Of a stretch of 64,000 bases of DNA, positions 61,321-64,000 are shown one piece after another (within the stretch, counting starts at the first letter, position 1; every line of letters starts with the position of its first letter). The notes below the pieces were generated by a model. It had not been told where the DNA came from. It worked only from the letters and a program-made list of their open reading frames with translations, and ran no database searches. The stretch spans positions 868,001 through 932,000 of the forward strand of contig CAVURM010000001.1 of assembly GCA_963743875.1 (NCBI GenBank), in the 5' to 3' direction. The position numbers and the translations under genes were made by a program. This stretch comes from RHKX01 sp963743875 (GTDB taxonomy: Bacteria > Actinomycetota > Thermoleophilia > Solirubrobacterales > 70-9).

Positions 61321-63321
61321 ATGAGTGATCACCGTCTGCCCGAGCGAGACCGCCCCTGGGTCATGCGCACCTACGCCGGACACTCCGACGCCCGGCGGTC
61401 GAATGAGCTCTACCGCAAGAACCTGGCGAAGGGCCAGACCGGTCTCTCGATCGCGTTCGACCTGCCGACGCAGACCGGCTACGACCCCGACGCGGTGCTC
61501 GCGAGCGGCGAGGTCGGCAAGGTCGGCGTCTCGGTCGCCCACCGCGGCGACATGGAGACGCTGGTCGACGGCATCCCGCTGGCGGAGATGAACACCTCGA
61601 TGACGATCAACGCGACCGCGGCCTGGCTGCTCGGCCTCTACGTCGCCGTCGCCGACGAGCAGGGCGTCCCGCGCGAGGCGCTCAAGGGCACCACCCAGAA
61701 CGACATCATCAAGGAGTACCTCTCCCGCGGCACCTACGCATTCCCCCCCGAGCCCTCGATGCGGCTGATCGCCGACATGGTCGCCTTCACCGTCAACGAG
61801 ATCCCGAGCTGGAACCCGATCAACATCTGCTCCTACCACCTGCAGGAGGCCGGCGCCACCCCGGTGCAGGAGATCGCCTACGCGATCAGCAACGCGATCG
61901 CCGTGTTGGATTCAGTCCGCGAGCGCGGCCAGGTCTCCGAGGAGGACTTCCCCAAAGTCTTCGGCCGCATCAGCTTCTTCGTCAACGCCGGCGTCCGCTT
62001 CATCGAGGAGCACGCCAAGCTGCGCGCGATGGGCGTCCTCTGGGAGGAGCTGGGCCGCGAACGCTACGGCGTCACCGAGCCGAAGTTCCTGCGCATGCGC
62101 TACGGCGTCCAGGTCAACTCGCTCGGCCTGACCGAGGCGCAACCCGAGAACAACGTCCCCCGGATCGTGCTCGAGGCGCTCGCCGTGACCCTCGGCCGGG
62201 ACGCCCGTGCACGGGCAATCCAGCTCCCCGCCTGGAACGAGGCCCTGGGTCTCCCGCGCCCTTGGGATCAGCAGTGGAGCCTGCGAATCCAGCAGATCCT
62301 CGCCAACGAGACCGACCTCCTGGACTACCCCGACATCTTCGAGGGCTCGAAGGTCATGGAGGGCCTGGTGAGTGAGCTGATCGGAGGCGCGCGCGCCGAG
62401 ATGGCCGTCGTCGCCGAGCACGGCGGTGCAACCACGAGCGAAGCGGTCGCCTACATGAAGGCCCGCCTCGTCGAATCCCACCGCGACCGACTCTCCCGGA
62501 TCGAGTCCGGGGACCTCAAGGTGATCGGCCAGAACTCGTTCACCGAAACCGAGGAATCTCCGCTCACCGTGGGCGACGACGGCGGCATCCTCACACCCGA
62601 CCCCGAGGTCGAGCGAGAGCGGATCGAGGCTCTCGAGCAGTGGAAGGCCGGCCGCGACAACGAAGCGGTGGAACGGGCGCTCGCGGCGCTCGCCGAAGCC
62701 GCCCGCGAGGAATCCACGAACCTGATGCCGGCGACGATCGCAGCGGCGAAGGCGGGAGCGACAACCGGCGAGTGGTCCGAGACGCTGCGCGAGGTTTTCG
62801 GCGCCTACCGGGGGCCGACCGGACTCGACGGCTCCGCGACCGGCGGCAACGCCGAGCTGCTGAAGGCCGTCCGCGAGAGGGTCGCCGAGGTCAGCGGACG
62901 AATCGGCCATCAGATCCGCATTCTCGTCGCCAAGCCCGGCCTCGACGGCCATTCAAACGGCGCCGAGCAGATCGCCGTTCGGGCCCGCGACGTCGGCATG
63001 GAGGTCATCTACCAGGGCATCCGACTCACCCCCGAGGAGATCGCCGCCTCCGCCGTGCAGGAGGACGTCGACGTGATCGGCCTCTCGATCCTCTCCGGAT
63101 CCCACCGCGTGCTGGTCCCCCGTGTGGTCGAGCTGATCCGTGAGGCCGGCGTCGACGCCCCGGTGATCGTCGGCGGCATCATTCCGCCGGCGGACGCCCG
63201 AATGCTCGCCGAGGCCGGCATCGCCCGGGTCTACACCCCCAAGGACTTCGACCTGAACCGGATCATGATCGACATCGCCGACCTCGTCGCCGAGCGCTCA
63301 GCCGCTTCCCAGCCCGCCTGA
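61321..63321 (+). CDS. ecm: Ethylmalonyl-CoA mutase
   Basis: 666 residues, a single chain with both the TIM-barrel and the B12-binding domains. WVMRTYAGHSDARRSNELYRKNLAKGQTGLSIAFDLPTQTGYD at the start and NDIIKEYLSRGTYAFPP, NICSYHLQEAGATPVQEIAYA match the MeaA/Ecm group. The B12 loop is DGHSNGAEQ (base-off His), with SILSGSH and GGIIPP after it. It turns ethylmalonyl-CoA into methylsuccinyl-CoA. With ccr it argues for the ethylmalonyl-CoA pathway. TAGAAT ends 8 bases before the ATG. Frame intact throughout. Confidence 0.93.
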   Translation: MSDHRLPERDRPWVMRTYAGHSDARRSNELYRKNLAKGQTGLSIAFDLPTQTGYDPDAVLASGEVGKVGVSVAHRGDMETLVDGIPLAEMNTSMTINATAAWLLGLYVAVADEQGVPREALKGTTQNDIIKEYLSRGTYAFPPEPSMRLIADMVAFTVNEIPSWNPINICSYHLQEAGATPVQEIAYAISNAIAVLDSVRERGQVSEEDFPKVFGRISFFVNAGVRFIEEHAKLRAMGVLWEELGRERYGVTEPKFLRMRYGVQVNSLGLTEAQPENNVPRIVLEALAVTLGRDARARAIQLPAWNEALGLPRPWDQQWSLRIQQILANETDLLDYPDIFEGSKVMEGLVSELIGGARAEMAVVAEHGGATTSEAVAYMKARLVESHRDRLSRIESGDLKVIGQNSFTETEESPLTVGDDGGILTPDPEVERERIEALEQWKAGRDNEAVERALAALAEAAREESTNLMPATIAAAKAGATTGEWSETLREVFGAYRGPTGLDGSATGGNAELLKAVRERVAEVSGRIGHQIRILVAKPGLDGHSNGAEQIAVRARDVGMEVIYQGIRLTPEEIAASAVQEDVDVIGLSILSGSHRVLVPRVVELIREAGVDAPVIVGGIIPPADARMLAEAGIARVYTPKDFDLNRIMIDIADLVAERSAASQPA

Positions 63322-63398
63322 GCTCCCGCAACTGGGCTGACAGGTTGGCCGTTGCATTGGCGCCGCCTTGCTCGAACCGCCACAATTGACCGACGGAG

Positions 63399-63971
63399 AT
63401 GAGCGAGGAACTGAACACCACCGATCGCAGCGCCTGGCTGCGCTGCTACCGCTGCTGGTCGCAGCGGCTCGAGGCGCAGGTCCACTACGACGCGATCCTC
63501 AGGATCGACCCCGAGACCGGCGAGCCCGCCGAGCGCATCGACGAGGTCCAGGAGTCGGTCGTCCAATGCCTCGACTGCATGCACGACCAGCCGCACCTGT
63601 CCGTCGACGAGGGCAAGGTCGTACCGATCGAGGACCGCTGGGAACGCCTCGTCGCCGGCACCCCCTGGGTTGCATCCTGCACGGTCACCGTCGATCAGGA
63701 CCTGGTCGAGGTCTGCTCCGGCCCCGAGGCCGCCGACAGCCTCACCTATGGAGCTTTCGGCGACGCCGGCACCCGCGAGTTCTTCACCCACGTCCGCTTC
63801 CACAAGCACGACGAGGAGCGGATCGTCGTTCACCTGCTCGTCGAGCTCTACGCGCGCTCGCCCAACGAGGCGACCGACGTCCTGGAGGGCGCCGCCCGCG
63901 GCCCGCTCGAGATCACCTCACTGGCTGAAGAATCACGCCCGCCGGCGCACGCGGCCGACGAAGCCCATTAG
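63399..63971 (+). CDS. Four-cysteine protein downstream of ecm
   Basis: 190 residues. WLRCYRCW (C16, C19) and CLDCMH (C57, C60) give four cysteines that could bind zinc. A beta-rich region follows (WERLVAGTPWVASCTVTVDQDLVEVC; EFFTHVRFHKHDEERIVVHLLVELYARS). No signal peptide. It starts 78 bases after ecm and may be in its transcript. I cannot name a family. The remaining 29 bases of the window hold no gene. Confidence 0.65.
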   Translation: MSEELNTTDRSAWLRCYRCWSQRLEAQVHYDAILRIDPETGEPAERIDEVQESVVQCLDCMHDQPHLSVDEGKVVPIEDRWERLVAGTPWVASCTVTVDQDLVEVCSGPEAADSLTYGAFGDAGTREFFTHVRFHKHDEERIVVHLLVELYARSPNEATDVLEGAARGPLEITSLAEESRPPAHAADEAH

Positions 63972-64000
63972 GTACGCGCAACACTGCCATTTACTGACCT

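Noticed and set aside
1..64000. CRISPR arrays, rRNA genes and riboswitches
   Set aside because: I looked for regularly spaced repeats, rRNA landmarks and B12 or FMN switch cores, especially before ecm and the metal operon, and saw none.

Overview
This is a 64 kb piece of a very GC-rich chromosome with dense genes, GTG/TTG starts and many stop/start overlaps. The gene set points to an actinobacterium: DtxR, ECF sigma and DivIVA-like proteins, the fused CofG-CofH protein FbiC with the other F420 genes, and the folC-valS-clpX-clpP-tig neighbourhood. A deep lineage such as Thermoleophilia is my inference; no rRNA is present to confirm it. I saw no CRISPR array, rRNA or intact insertion sequence.

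Layout. Bases 1-13,300 hold a housekeeping block, mostly on the minus strand: maf, ndk, folC, valS, clpX, clpP and tig. It is interrupted by small secreted proteins. Bases 13,300-25,400 hold a CtaG/spermidine-synthase-like pair, an ECF sigma factor coupled to ogt, a sugar-phosphate kinase, a squalene/phytoene synthase and assorted small enzymes. Bases 25,400-28,240 are a decayed element at tRNA-His: two scars of the tRNA 3' half, an integrase remnant, a secreted protein, a GFA-family protein and a terpene-cyclase-like repeat protein. Bases 28,250-32,900 carry an MgtE-type transporter, tRNA-Arg, an M28-like protein, a P450 and an FMN reductase. Bases 32,900-38,700 hold acyl-CoA genes: carboxyltransferase, hydroxyacyl-CoA dehydrogenase, HMG-CoA lyase and thioesterase. 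Bases 38,700-44,000 are the coenzyme F420 cluster (fno-cofD-cofC-cofE facing fbiC). Bases 45,700-50,060 are a metal operon (multicopper oxidase, ZIP, DtxR, Nramp) with a palindromic operator. Bases 50,100-56,750 run from ygfZ through a MarR/MFS pair to ccr. Bases 56,800-64,000 hold a fatty-acid hydroxylase-like protein, LysR, clpS, a lactamase-fold hydrolase and ethylmalonyl-CoA mutase.

How the genes fit together. Crotonyl-CoA carboxylase/reductase and ethylmalonyl-CoA mutase, with acyl-CoA carboxyltransferase and hydroxybutyryl-CoA dehydrogenase genes in the same window, suggest acetyl-CoA assimilation through the ethylmalonyl-CoA pathway. The F420 genes with an NADPH:F420 reductase imply active F420 redox chemistry. 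Clp protease parts (clpX, clpP, clpS) and trigger factor lie in one window.

Two cautions. Many genes are broken by single-base frameshifts, concentrated at 28.8-32.5 kb and 50.3-56.2 kb. The reading resumes in perfect family register after each shift, so I treat these as sequence or assembly errors and annotate whole genes. Many start codons sit 6-9 bases after a TAnnnT box, which suggests widespread leaderless transcription.
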